Origin: an uncultured Clostridia bacterium | GTDB lineage: Bacteria > Bacillota > Clostridia > Christensenellales > Borkfalkiaceae | Direction: 5' to 3' | NCBI GenBank assembly: GCA_944368215.1 | Contig: CALVWX010000005.1 | Span: 1 to 32,480 of the forward strand | Length of the DNA stretch: 32,480 nucleotides | Shown: positions 14,979 to 22,303 of the stretch, in pieces | Layout: every line of letters starts with the position of its first letter | Numbering within the stretch: position 1 is the first letter of the stretch | Notes under the pieces: generated by a model | Databases searched by the model: none | Told to the model about the DNA's origin: nothing | The model's input: only the letters and a program-made list of their open reading frames with translations | Position numbers and translations under genes: made by a program

Positions 14979-15692
14979 ATGGACGGCAAACTAAATTTTC
15001 TTACTCTTACGGACGTCAGCAAAGATTATAAGGTGGGCAGCATAACCGTAAACGCGTTAAAGCATGTGTCGTTCGAACTCAACGACGGCGAATTTGCCGT
15101 GGTGGTGGGCAGTTCGGGCGCCGGCAAAACTACCCTTTTAAATCTCCTCGGAGGCATGGACAGCGCCACCGGGGGACAGATAGTGCTTGACGGCAAGGAA
15201 CTCACCAAACTCAACAGGCGCGGCCTTACGGATTACCGCCGCAACGACGTTGGATTTGTCTTTCAGTTTTACAACCTCATGCCCAACCTCACCGCGCTCG
15301 AAAACGTCGAAATAGCGGTGGAAATATGCAAAAATCACCTCGACCCCAAGGAAGTTTTATCCGAAGTCGGCCTTGCGGAAAGGCTCAATAACTTTCCCTC
15401 GCAGCTTTCGGGCGGCGAACAGCAGCGCGTATCCATCGCCCGCGCAATCGCTAAAAACCCCAAGCTTCTGCTCTGCGACGAACCGACGGGCGCGCTCGAC
15501 TACGAAACGGGCAAAAAGATTTTAAAGCTTTTGTATGACGTTTCCAAAAAGCGCAACAGGCTGGTTATCGTCGTTACGCATAACTCCGCGCTCAAAGCCA
15601 TGGCTGATAAGGTTATATATATCCGCAGCGGCGAAATTGAAAAAATCGAATATAATTCCCGTCCCACGCCCGTAGAACTCATCGAGTGGTAA
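14979..15692 (+). CDS. ABC transporter ATP-binding protein (LolD/MacB/BceA type)
   Basis: 237 aa nucleotide-binding domain. Walker [10 protein letters not shown] at 44-52, Q-loop in [11 protein letters not shown] near 96, signature LSGGEQQR at 143-150, Walker [13 protein letters not shown] at 163-174, and the switch His in VVTHN. The TGALD and FYNL variants are typical of the MacB-like group that drives FtsX-fold permeases. It is cytosolic and pairs with the permease 12 bases downstream. The SD is weak (AGGCAGGT before the ATG). The operator array upstream suggests control by a response regulator. Likely export or sensing of antimicrobial peptides or lipids, by family analogy only. Confidence 0.92.
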   Translation: MDGKLNFLTLTDVSKDYKVGSITVNALKHVSFELNDGEFAVVVGSSGAGKTTLLNLLGGMDSATGGQIVLDGKELTKLNRRGLTDYRRNDVGFVFQFYNLMPNLTALENVEIAVEICKNHLDPKEVLSEVGLAERLNNFPSQLSGGEQQRVSIARAIAKNPKLLLCDEPTGALDYETGKKILKLLYDVSKKRNRLVIVVTHNSALKAMADKVIYIRSGEIEKIEYNSRPTPVELIEW

Positions 15693-15704
15693 GGAGGGAA
15701 AGGC

Positions 15705-17690
15705 ATGAAAACTTATTTAAAGACCCTCGGGCGCATGTTTTCAAAGCACGTCACCCGATTTATATCGATAATATTCATAGTGCTTATCGCCGTCGGATTC
15801 GCTTCGGGCGTCGGCGCGGCGACAGATAAAATCAACCATTCGCTCGATGAATATTACCGCTCGGCCAACGTCATCGATTTCATAATCAAAAGCTCGGCCG
15901 ATGAAGGCTTTTCCGACGAGGACATAGCCGCCGTCGAAGATTTGTTTACGCAGACCGAAGACGGCAAAACTTATTCGCCTACCGTAGCTTCGGGTATGTC
16001 GGTGGACGTCAATCTCGAAATAGAGGGGCAGACCTCGCTCACGAGAATATATTTCCTAGATAATTTCCCCGATTTTACCGTAAATATCCCCGATATAAAG
16101 AACAGTACCGAATACAGCGGCGAAAATCAGGTTGCTTATGCGCAGCAGGGCAATAAGTCCATAAGAGGCATTCCCCTCGGTGCGACGATTAATCTCGATT
16201 TTGTCGATATTTTGGACCAGCTCTCCGTTCAGGACACGGGCGAAGGCCTGTCCGATACTTATAAAGATCTGCTCAACCGCCTTGTCGACGATGTGAATTT
16301 AACCACTACACAGACCGTTCAGAGTCCCCTTCTGATCGCGCTCGACGGCGAGCCCAGCTACATCAACGGCGAGGATGTCGAACTGCCCGAAACGGGCTCG
16401 GGCCTCGGCGACCTCATTACCGTCGATAATGTAATTTATACCTCGTCAGACGTTATTCCCTCGGTTATGGGAACGGCTCTTTTAAATACGGGCGACATTT
16501 ATGTGTCTTTGGGAAACCGCGACCTGTTTAATTGTTACAGCGGAGGTTATAATGATTATGTCGGCGAAATGACCGAAAAAATAACCGCGCTCTTTACGGA
16601 TGACGACGGGCAGAGCACCGTTCAGGTCATCACGCTTTACGACAATTTTGCGCTCTATTCTCTCTACAGCTATTCCGAAAAAGTCGAAGCCCTCGGCTGG
16701 GTGCTCGTCGTCGCCTTCCTGTTCGTAACGGCGCTCGTCGTGTATTCCAACATCTCGAGGCTGGTCGAAGAAGAGAGAAGCCAGATAGCCTGCATGCGCA
16801 CCATCGGCTATTCGGCCTTCAAAATAATCTTCAAATATGCGCTGTTTGCAGCCATTGCGGCCGGTATCGGCGGTTTCGGCGCATACTTCGTCGGCGAAGG
16901 GCTGGCGCAGCTCATCTATTATGTGTTCAACTTCTCATATGTAATGCCGGCAATGTCGCTGTACTTCTCTGTCACGTTCTTTGTGATAGTGTTTACAATA
17001 ATTGCCGCGACGATTTTAACTGCCACAATCATCTCCGGCATAAGAATGACGAGCGCAATGCCTGCCGTTCTGCTCAGGCCCAAGCCTCCCAAGGCGGGTA
17101 AAAAGGTCATTTTCGAGCGCATCCCCTGGCTGTGGAATCTGTTGCCGTTCAAATATAAATCGACCGTTCGCAATGTTTTAAGATACATGAGCAGATTCCT
17201 TATGACGGTCATTGCCGTCGCCATATCCATGGCGCTCGTCATGGCGGGGCTGGCCATACTTGATTTGTGCCTGTTCGGCTCGCTTAATTCTTCGGCCATA
17301 ATCGCCATCTCGGCAATAATCATAATCTTTGCGGGGCTGCTCACGGCAACTGTAATATACACGCTCACCAACATCAACATAAGCGAGCGCAACCGCGAAC
17401 TGGCCACGCTCATGGTTTTGGGCTATCAGGACGGCGAAGTTTCGGGATATATCTTCCGAGAAATTTATATCGATACTTTAATCGGCATAATTTTCGGCTA
17501 TCCTCTGGCCGCGCTCCTCATATGGGTGGTCTTCAACATGATAGGCCTCGGCACCCTCGGCGGCGTCAGCTGGTTCATGTGGCTAATCGCCCCCGTGGTC
17601 GTAGTGCTGTTCACGTTCCTCGTAACTATTCTTCTGCGCCGCAAAATCGTGCGCGTTGACATGAACGAAAGCCTGAAGGCCATCGAATAA
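15705..17690 (+). CDS. ABC transporter permease, FtsX-fold
   Basis: 661 aa. One N-terminal membrane helix (about 15-38) is followed by a large extracytoplasmic domain (about 40-330). Then comes a first FtsX block (about 340-460, with VEEERSQIACMRTIGYS in the coupling region) and a second (about 500-655, with SERNRELATLMVLGYQDGEV). This mechanotransmission layout is shared by MacB- and YknZ/SalY-type exporters, which extrude substrates without passing them through the membrane. AGGAGGG precedes the ATG. It is coupled to the ATPase gene by a 12-base gap. Substrate unknown; no accessory periplasmic adaptor gene is adjacent. Confidence 0.9.
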   Translation: MKTYLKTLGRMFSKHVTRFISIIFIVLIAVGFASGVGAATDKINHSLDEYYRSANVIDFIIKSSADEGFSDEDIAAVEDLFTQTEDGKTYSPTVASGMSVDVNLEIEGQTSLTRIYFLDNFPDFTVNIPDIKNSTEYSGENQVAYAQQGNKSIRGIPLGATINLDFVDILDQLSVQDTGEGLSDTYKDLLNRLVDDVNLTTTQTVQSPLLIALDGEPSYINGEDVELPETGSGLGDLITVDNVIYTSSDVIPSVMGTALLNTGDIYVSLGNRDLFNCYSGGYNDYVGEMTEKITALFTDDDGQSTVQVITLYDNFALYSLYSYSEKVEALGWVLVVAFLFVTALVVYSNISRLVEEERSQIACMRTIGYSAFKIIFKYALFAAIAAGIGGFGAYFVGEGLAQLIYYVFNFSYVMPAMSLYFSVTFFVIVFTIIAATILTATIISGIRMTSAMPAVLLRPKPPKAGKKVIFERIPWLWNLLPFKYKSTVRNVLRYMSRFLMTVIAVAISMALVMAGLAILDLCLFGSLNSSAIIAISAIIIIFAGLLTATVIYTLTNINISERNRELATLMVLGYQDGEVSGYIFREIYIDTLIGIIFGYPLAALLIWVVFNMIGLGTLGGVSWFMWLIAPVVVVLFTFLVTILLRRKIVRVDMNESLKAIE

Positions 17691-17751
17691 ATTATTTCCC
17701 TCCGGTAAGGCAGGACATTATTCTGTCTTAAAATATTTCCCATCTTTACTA

Positions 17752-17779
17752 CGTTGCCCGCGGCATATGCCGCGGGCAA
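17752..17779 (+). terminator. Perfect palindrome after the ABC permease
   Basis: 28-base palindrome GTTGCCCGCGGCAT and its complement, followed by GCCCGTTTT. It is probably the end of the transporter transcript, although the T-run is short and offset. Confidence 0.55.
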
Positions 17780-17805
17780 CGCCCGTTTTCCGTCAAAGGC
17801 GAAAG

Positions 17806-17849
17806 GCGCGCGCCCGTCGGTTGACGGGCGCGCGCATATATAGTATAAT
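17806..17849 (+). promoter_or_regulatory. Hairpin-embedded promoter of the GNAT gene
   Basis: TTGACG (17821-17826), 17-bp spacer, TATAAT (17844-17849). The -35 box begins in the four-base loop of a 13-bp hairpin (GCGCGCGCCCGTC and complement). Confidence 0.65.
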
Positions 17850-17874
17850 ATCCGCGGAATATAAGGAGGAATAT

Positions 17875-18321
17875 ATGAAAATACGCCCTTTTGCCCCGTC
17901 CGACGGCGAGGCGACTTATAAACTGTTCTGTAAAACCGTGCATACCGTCAACCGCGCCGACTATTCGCCCGAACAGCTCGACGCGTGGGCGGACGGAAAG
18001 AGGGATATATCCGGTTGGACGGCCTCATTCGACGGCCGCACATCGCTCGTTGCCGAGCAAGGCGGCCGCATAATCGGTTTCGGCGACATAACCGATGAAG
18101 GCTACCTCGACAGATTATACGTCGCGCATGGGTTTACCGGCAGGGGAGTAGGCGGCGCATTGTGCGATGCCCTCGAAGAACCTTTTACTCGCATAGAGGT
18201 GCACGCTTCGATAACGGCTAAGCCCTTTTTCGAAAGGCGCGGCTATAAAACCGTCCGCCCCAACACGGTTATACGAAAGGGTGTGGAACTTACTAATTTT
18301 ATAATGGTAAAGGATAAATAG
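17875..18321 (+). CDS. GNAT family N-acetyltransferase
   Basis: 148 aa. The acetyl-CoA-binding motif A is LDRLYVAHGFTGRGVGGALCDALE near residues 80-104 (R/Q-x-x-G-x-G/A type), with a typical FFERRGYKTV motif B near 120. The N-terminal KIRPFAPSDGEATYKLFCKTV is characteristic of the YitH/PhnO-like small acetyltransferases. Substrate unknown. The ATG at 17875 follows AAGGAGG; an upstream frame reaching back to 17767 has no SD and crosses the promoter. It is monocistronic with two successive terminators. Confidence 0.88.
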   Translation: MKIRPFAPSDGEATYKLFCKTVHTVNRADYSPEQLDAWADGKRDISGWTASFDGRTSLVAEQGGRIIGFGDITDEGYLDRLYVAHGFTGRGVGGALCDALEEPFTRIEVHASITAKPFFERRGYKTVRPNTVIRKGVELTNFIMVKDK

Positions 18322-18327
18322 TTTAAA

Positions 18328-18367
18328 TGTGCGGGGCGCGGATATTTTCGCGCCCCGCACATTTTTT
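18328..18367 (+). terminator. Terminator after the GNAT gene
   Basis: Stem GTGCGGGGCGCG/CGCGCCCCGCAC followed by ATTTTTT. Confidence 0.88.
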
Positions 18368-18383
18368 CTTCTGTCAAAACCGT

Positions 18384-18424
18384 GTTGGTCCGCACATATA
18401 TTGCGGCCAACGCGCTTTTTTGTT
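18384..18424 (+). terminator. Second terminator before the spoIIA operon
   Basis: GTTGG(T)CCGCA/TGCGGCCAAC hairpin followed by GCGCTTTTTTGTTTT. It insulates the sporulation operon from upstream reading. Confidence 0.7.
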
Positions 18425-18517
18425 TTCGCCTGAATGTTCCGTAACCCGACAAAAATGCATAAATTTTGCGCCGCCGGTTGCGGTATTATTTGCATAAACC
18501 GTAAGGAGGAACTCAAA

Positions 18518-18826
18518 TTGAAAGTTCAGACGGCGCGCTCGGGCGGGGTTCTCAGGATAAAGCTCAGCGGCGAAATGGACGAATATTCCGCCCCGCAGGT
18601 CAGGGCGGCGTGCGATTCGCTTATAGATAAAAACCCCGACGCGCGGCAAATTATCATCAATCTCGAGGATGTCGCCTTTATGGATTCCACGGGCATAGGT
18701 TTTTTAATAGGAAGATACAAAAAGGCCAAGCGCGGAAACATGACGCTCAAGGTCGAAAATCCCAATTTCGCCGCAGACAAAGTGCTGTCTTTAAGCGGTA
18801 TTTATACGTTGATACCCAAGGTGTAA
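18518..18826 (+). CDS. spoIIAA: Anti-sigma F factor antagonist SpoIIAA
   Basis: 102 aa from a TTG start at 18518, fixed by AAGGAGG eight bases upstream; the longer frame from 18434 has no SD. STAS-domain protein: the phosphorylatable serine lies in FMDSTGIGFLIGRY (Ser57; Ser58 in Bacillus subtilis). In the forespore, unphosphorylated SpoIIAA binds SpoIIAB and frees sigma-F; SpoIIAB re-phosphorylates it. The SpoIIE phosphatase that reverses this is not in the window. First gene of the tricistronic spoIIA operon. The TTG start may keep its level low, which is inference. No clear sigma-H promoter was found upstream. Confidence 0.93.
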   Translation: MKVQTARSGGVLRIKLSGEMDEYSAPQVRAACDSLIDKNPDARQIIINLEDVAFMDSTGIGFLIGRYKKAKRGNMTLKVENPNFAADKVLSLSGIYTLIPKV

Positions 18827-18828
18827 GT

Positions 18829-19266
18829 ATGACAAAAAATTATTTAAAACTCCAGTTTTATTCCCTCCCCTGCAATCAGGCGTTCGCGCGCGACGCGGTC
18901 GCCGCGTTCTGCGTCGACTGCAACCCCTCGCTTTCGGTGCTTTCCGACATAAAAACCGCCGTGTCCGAGGCGGTGACAAACTGTACCGTCCACGCATACA
19001 AGGGCAATCTCGGAATAATCACCGTCGAGTGCGAAATCGAAGACAACGCTCTACATATCAAGGTCAGCGACACGGGCAGGGGCATAGACGACATAGAAAA
19101 AGCCGTCCAGCCCTTTTACACTACCCTGCCGGACGACGAACGCTCGGGCATGGGTTTTACCATCATGCAGACCTTTATGGACGATTTTAAAGTCAATTCC
19201 ATAAAGGGCGAAGGCACCGTCGTTTACATGACCAAACAACTTAACCCGGAAGTGGAGAATGTTTGA
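18829..19266 (+). CDS. spoIIAB: Anti-sigma F factor SpoIIAB (serine kinase)
   Basis: 145 aa GHKL-fold ATPase. N box AVSEAVTNCTVHAY near residue 45, G1 box VSDTGRGIDD near 83, G2 region ERSGMGFTIMQTFMD near 105. It holds sigma-F inactive and phosphorylates SpoIIAA. The start ATG at 18829 lies two bases after the spoIIAA stop with AAGGTG as SD, and the 3' end overlaps sigF by eight bases, so the three proteins are translationally coupled. Confidence 0.95.
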   Translation: MTKNYLKLQFYSLPCNQAFARDAVAAFCVDCNPSLSVLSDIKTAVSEAVTNCTVHAYKGNLGIITVECEIEDNALHIKVSDTGRGIDDIEKAVQPFYTTLPDDERSGMGFTIMQTFMDDFKVNSIKGEGTVVYMTKQLNPEVENV

Positions 19267-19984
19267 CATAGAAGCGACAAACGCTTACATCGACGCAGCA
19301 AAGGCGGGGGACGCCTCCGCCAAGGAAAAACTTTTAAAGGATAACGAAAATTTAATAAAGTCTATAGTCCGCCGCTACCTCAATAAAGGGGTGGAATACG
19401 ACGATTTGTACCAGCTAGCGGGCATGGGCCTTTTAAAGGCCATAAACGGCTTCGACAAATCTTACGGCGTGCGCTTTTCAACTTACGCCGTGCCCATGAT
19501 TGCGGGCGAGATAAAGCGCTTCATGCGCGACGACGGCTCCATAAAGGTCAGCCGCTCGATTAAGGCCGCGGCCAAGCGCATAAACGCCTTTGTCGAAAGT
19601 TATTCGGTCGAACACGGCGTCCAGCCGACGGTGAAGATAATTTCGGAGCAATTCGGTATTCCTCCCGCCGAGGTCGTGTTCACAATGGGCTCTTCGCGCA
19701 TGCCCCTTTCGCTCTTCGCGCAGTCGGACTACAAGGATGAAAAATCCCAGCTCCTTCTCGATAAACTGTCCTCGGACGACAATCAGGAGGACATGATAGA
19801 AAGTTTAGAGCTCCGTTCGGCCATAGCCGAACTTCCCGAGCGCGAAAAAAAGGTCATAATGCTGCGTTACTTCCGCGACATGACGCAGTCGGAGGTGGCT
19901 TCCATGCTCGGCGTGTCGCAGGTTCAGGTTTCGCGCATAGAAAATAAAATCATGGACGAATTCCGCAAAAAGCTCACGGGCTGA
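19259..19984 (+). CDS. sigF: RNA polymerase sporulation sigma factor SigF (SpoIIAC)
   Basis: 241 aa sigma-70 family protein without region 1. Region 2 includes DDLYQLAGMGLLKAINGFD and FSTYAVPMIAGEIKRFMRDDGSIKVSRS (about 45-100). Region 3 follows with VEHGVQPTVKIISEQFGI. Region 4 carries EREKKVIMLRYFRDMTQSEVASMLGVSQVQVSRIENK near 195-233. The position after spoIIAB identifies it as the forespore factor sigma-F rather than sigma-G. It would direct early forespore transcription. GTGGAG serves as SD within the end of spoIIAB. A terminator-like hairpin follows at 20010. Confidence 0.94.
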   Translation: MFDIEATNAYIDAAKAGDASAKEKLLKDNENLIKSIVRRYLNKGVEYDDLYQLAGMGLLKAINGFDKSYGVRFSTYAVPMIAGEIKRFMRDDGSIKVSRSIKAAAKRINAFVESYSVEHGVQPTVKIISEQFGIPPAEVVFTMGSSRMPLSLFAQSDYKDEKSQLLLDKLSSDDNQEDMIESLELRSAIAELPEREKKVIMLRYFRDMTQSEVASMLGVSQVQVSRIENKIMDEFRKKLTG

Positions 19985-20009
19985 CCTGCGGGAAAAATTC
20001 AGCACTTTA

Positions 20010-20053
20010 AAAAGCGTGGCGGCGGCAAATGCGATTTGCCGCCGCCACGCTTT
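20010..20053 (+). terminator. Terminator hairpin after sigF
   Basis: Stem AAGCGTGGCGGCGGCAAAT with complement, three-base loop, then TTT. Its closing T-run is also the start of the next promoter's TTTACA box. Confidence 0.7.
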
Positions 20054-20079
20054 ACACTTATAAAAATATGTGCTATAAT
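20051..20079 (+). promoter_or_regulatory. Promoter of the aminotransferase gene
   Basis: TTTACA (20051-20056), 17-bp spacer, TATAAT (20074-20079); the leader is about 26 nt with GGAG. The -35 box abuts the sigF terminator stem. Confidence 0.75.
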
Positions 20080-20111
20080 AATTGCCGTAAAAAAACAAAC
20101 GGAGTACTTTT

Positions 20112-21296
20112 ATGATAAACCAGACAAGCGTTCAGTTAGGCTCGGTCCGCTCGGTTATCCGCGAACTTTTCGAATACGGCAAAAAGCGCAAGGCGCAGAT
20201 AGGCGAAGATAACGTCTTCGATTTCTCCCTCGGCAACCCCTCAGTAGCTCCCCCCGCAATCGTCGAAGAGACTTTGGTCGATATTCTCACCCACGGCGAC
20301 CCGGTGGCTATCCACGGCTATACCTCGGCTCAGGGCGACGTCTCCGTAAGGCAGGCCATAGCCGATTATATAAACAGCCGCTTTTCGGTCGGCATAGGCG
20401 CGGACAACATCTATATGACGTGCGGCGCCGCGGCCTCGCTGTGCATAACGCTCAACGCCCTCTTAAACGAGGGGGACGAGGTGATAACCATTGCGCCCTA
20501 CTTCCCCGAATATAAAGTGTTTACCGAACACGCCCGCGGAAAATTAGTGCCCGTTCAGGGCACGGAAGGTACCTTCCAGCCAGATATCGTGGCGATAAAG
20601 GCGGCAATCACGCCCGATACAAAGGCAATTTTAATCAATTCACCCAACAATCCCTCGGGCGTGGTCTACACAGAACAGGCCATAAAGGATATATGTAAGA
20701 TTTTACAGGAATGTAAGGAAAACGGGCAGACCATATATTTAATCTCCGACGAGCCCTACCGCGAGCTCGTTTTCGGCGGTGTAAAGGTGCCTTATATAAT
20801 GAATTACTATGCGGACAGCATCGTCTGCTATTCATATTCAAAATCGCTCTCTCTCCCCGGCGAAAGGATAGGCTACATAGCCGTAAATCCCGCATGCGGC
20901 AACGCCGCTGAAGTTTACGCCGCAGTCTGCGGCGCGGGCAGGGCTCTCGGCTATGTGTGCGCGCCCAGCCTCTTCCAGCACTTAATCGCCCGCGTCATCG
21001 GCACCACGTCCGATATTTCCGTTTACGAGCGCAACCGCAACCGCCTCGCTTCCGCTCTCGAAAGCTACGGTTTTGAAGTCGTCAGGCCTGACGGCGCGTT
21101 CTATCTGTTCGTCAAATCGCTCGAGCCCGATTCGGACGCCTTTGCCGAACGCGCAAAGCAACACGAGCTTTTAATCGTCTCGGCCAAATCTTTCGGAGTG
21201 GAGGGGTATGTGCGCGTTTCGTACTGCGTCGAGCCCGATATGATAGAGCGTTCGCTCCCCGCATTCAAAGCCCTTGCAAAAAGCTACAAAAAGTAA
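20112..21296 (+). CDS. Pyridoxal-phosphate-dependent aminotransferase (fold type I, class I/II)
   Basis: 394 aa, about the size of AspC-like aminotransferases. The Schiff-base lysine is K244 in SYSKSLSLPGERIGY. Other PLP contacts: the MTCGAAASL phosphate loop (about 102-110), NSPNNPSG near 176 (substrate/PLP Asn) and SDEPYREL near 212 (Asp and Tyr). It transfers amino groups between an amino acid and a 2-oxo acid; aspartate or aromatic amino acids are most likely, but specificity cannot be set from sequence. SD GGAG before the ATG. Monocistronic between its own promoter and terminator. Confidence 0.9.
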   Translation: MINQTSVQLGSVRSVIRELFEYGKKRKAQIGEDNVFDFSLGNPSVAPPAIVEETLVDILTHGDPVAIHGYTSAQGDVSVRQAIADYINSRFSVGIGADNIYMTCGAAASLCITLNALLNEGDEVITIAPYFPEYKVFTEHARGKLVPVQGTEGTFQPDIVAIKAAITPDTKAILINSPNNPSGVVYTEQAIKDICKILQECKENGQTIYLISDEPYRELVFGGVKVPYIMNYYADSIVCYSYSKSLSLPGERIGYIAVNPACGNAAEVYAAVCGAGRALGYVCAPSLFQHLIARVIGTTSDISVYERNRNRLASALESYGFEVVRPDGAFYLFVKSLEPDSDAFAERAKQHELLIVSAKSFGVEGYVRVSYCVEPDMIERSLPAFKALAKSYKK

Positions 21297-21363
21297 ACGC
21301 GCGTCCTGCGGCAGGCCGTCGGTCAGAAAAAAACGCAGGCCCCTAAAAAGTAAAATAAAAAAG

Positions 21364-21401
21364 TTCCGCTTGCGGCAAAGCCGCAAGCGGAATATTTTTT
21401 T
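21364..21401 (+). terminator. Terminator of the aminotransferase gene
   Basis: Stem TTCCGCTTGCGGC with complement, then TATTTTTTT. Confidence 0.9.
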
Positions 21402-21539
21402 AAAGGATAATCAAAATTTATATCAAAAAATTAAATACTCAGAAATTTTAAAAGATTAATTTTATTTGCAATAAATTCAGAGCGATTAAAAATTAAAAGA
21501 TTTTAATTTCAAAGATTAAAAATAATGAAAACCTTTTTT

Positions 21540-21685
21540 TCAAATAAACCGTCGCAGTAAACCACGGCGGTTCTGCCGCTTTCGCGGCTGTAAAGAGGGC
21601 GGGTGGCCGTTCTCGTCACCCTCGCATCGGTTCACCGTTTGCCGCCGCCCTACGCCACATAAAGCGGCGACGGTGTCTGATACTT
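21540..21685 (-). ncRNA. Candidate small RNA 1
   Basis: Minus-strand promoter TTTACT-17-TATAAT (21720-21692) predicts a start near 21685. The RNA can close ACCGTCGC (near its 5' end) with GCGACGGT (near 21555-21548). It contains a GNRA hairpin GCCGC-GAAA-GCGGC, CGG-TGAA-CCG, and the words ATGTGGCGT and CTCTTTACA shared with candidate 2. No ORF with SD. The 3' end is uncertain: no clean U-tract. Confidence 0.45.
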
Positions 21686-21691
21686 GCCTTT

Positions 21692-21720
21692 ATTATACAA
21701 CCCTTTAAATCATAAGTAAA
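21692..21720 (-). promoter_or_regulatory. Promoter of candidate small RNA 1
   Basis: Minus strand TTTACT (21720-21715), 17-bp spacer, TATAAT (21697-21692). Confidence 0.6.
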
Positions 21721-21823
21721 GGATTTAAGGCGTGTTTTTGTCATAAAAGTAAAATTTTTTCATAATTTGAAAATTTATACAAAATATCTTGTCATTAAAT
21801 AACAACGCCCTGCAATCAGAGTA

Positions 21824-21975
21824 CAAAAATTGCCCGCGCGCATATAGCGCGCGGGCAACCGACCGCGTTGCGGCCGGTTGTAAAGAGGAGAGCGGCAAAC
21901 CTTTTCCGCCCCCGTAAAAACGCACTCGTGCCGGGGTGAAACACGCCACATATTTCACCTTCGTGCGTATTTATC
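21824..21975 (-). ncRNA. Candidate small RNA 2
   Basis: About 152 nt between a consensus promoter and a strong intrinsic terminator (stem TTGCCCGCGCGC and complement, 21830-21858, then TTTTTG). It shares ATGTGGCGT and CTCTTTACA, in the same order, with candidate 1. Internal stems include GGTGAAA/TTTCACC and ACCG...CGGT. No credible ORF. The family was not recognised. Confidence 0.6.
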
Positions 21976-21981
21976 GACAAT

Positions 21982-22010
21982 ATTATACATCATTAAGTGG
22001 TGTATGTCAA
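21982..22010 (-). promoter_or_regulatory. Consensus promoter of candidate small RNA 2
   Basis: Minus strand TTGACA (22010-22005), 17-bp spacer, TATAAT (21987-21982). The spacer contains operator 1 of the neighbouring XRE regulator. Confidence 0.75.
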
Positions 22011-22035
22011 ATATTTTACATCAGTTTGTGGTATT
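21986..22035. promoter_or_regulatory. Twin operators between small RNA 2 and the XRE gene
   Basis: TACATCA-N5-TGGTGTA at 21986-22004 and TACATCA-N5-TGGTATT at 22017-22035 share arms and spacing and are centred 31 bp apart, about three helical turns. The first covers the small RNA 2 promoter spacer; the second covers the likely extended -10 (TGGTATTAA) of the XRE gene. Confidence 0.6.
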
Positions 22036-22043
22036 AAATAGGT

Positions 22044-22250
22044 GTGAATATTTCAAAGATGGTCGGCGAGAATTTAAAAGCCGCAAGAAAGGCCGCAGGG
22101 CTCACCCAGTCGCAGGTAGCGCAAAAAATGCTCATGACGCAGCAACAATACAGCCGCTTCGAAAACGGTGTTTTTCAGCTCAATTACGAGCAGATTTTAA
22201 AGCTCTGCGAACTTTTCGACGTCACTCCCGACTATCTCTTCGGCTATTGA
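22044..22250 (+). CDS. Small XRE-family helix-turn-helix regulator
   Basis: 68 aa, essentially a single Cro/CI-type DNA-binding domain: NLKAARKAAGLTQSQVAQKMLMTQQQYSRFENGVFQLNYEQILKLCELFDVTPDYLFGY. The recognition helix lies about residues 33-44. I take the GTG at 22044, which follows TATTAA by six bases, like the leaderless genes elsewhere in the window. An ATG at 22059 (MVGENLK) is an alternative, and neither has a clear SD. It probably binds the twin operators at 21986-22035, repressing itself and small RNA 2. A stand-alone regulator of this kind can be phage-derived or housekeeping; no phage genes are nearby. Confidence 0.85.
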   Translation: MNISKMVGENLKAARKAAGLTQSQVAQKMLMTQQQYSRFENGVFQLNYEQILKLCELFDVTPDYLFGY

Positions 22251-22253
22251 AAA

Positions 22254-22295
22254 ATAATGCGCGGCGCGCAAAAATTTGCGCGCCGCGTAACTTAT
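22254..22295. terminator. Shared bidirectional terminator between the XRE gene and argH
   Basis: 13-bp perfect stem CGCGGCGCGCAAA/TTTGCGCGCCGCG (22260-22287). T-rich sequence follows on both strands (ATTATTTTT on minus, TTATTTTT on plus). Confidence 0.8.
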
Positions 22296-22303
22296 TTTTA
22301 AAA

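Noticed and set aside
21540-21690. T-box or other riboswitch on the minus strand
   Set aside because: A GAGGGTGACG stretch vaguely recalls an antiterminator, but no gene follows on that strand and no specifier or T-box sequence is present.
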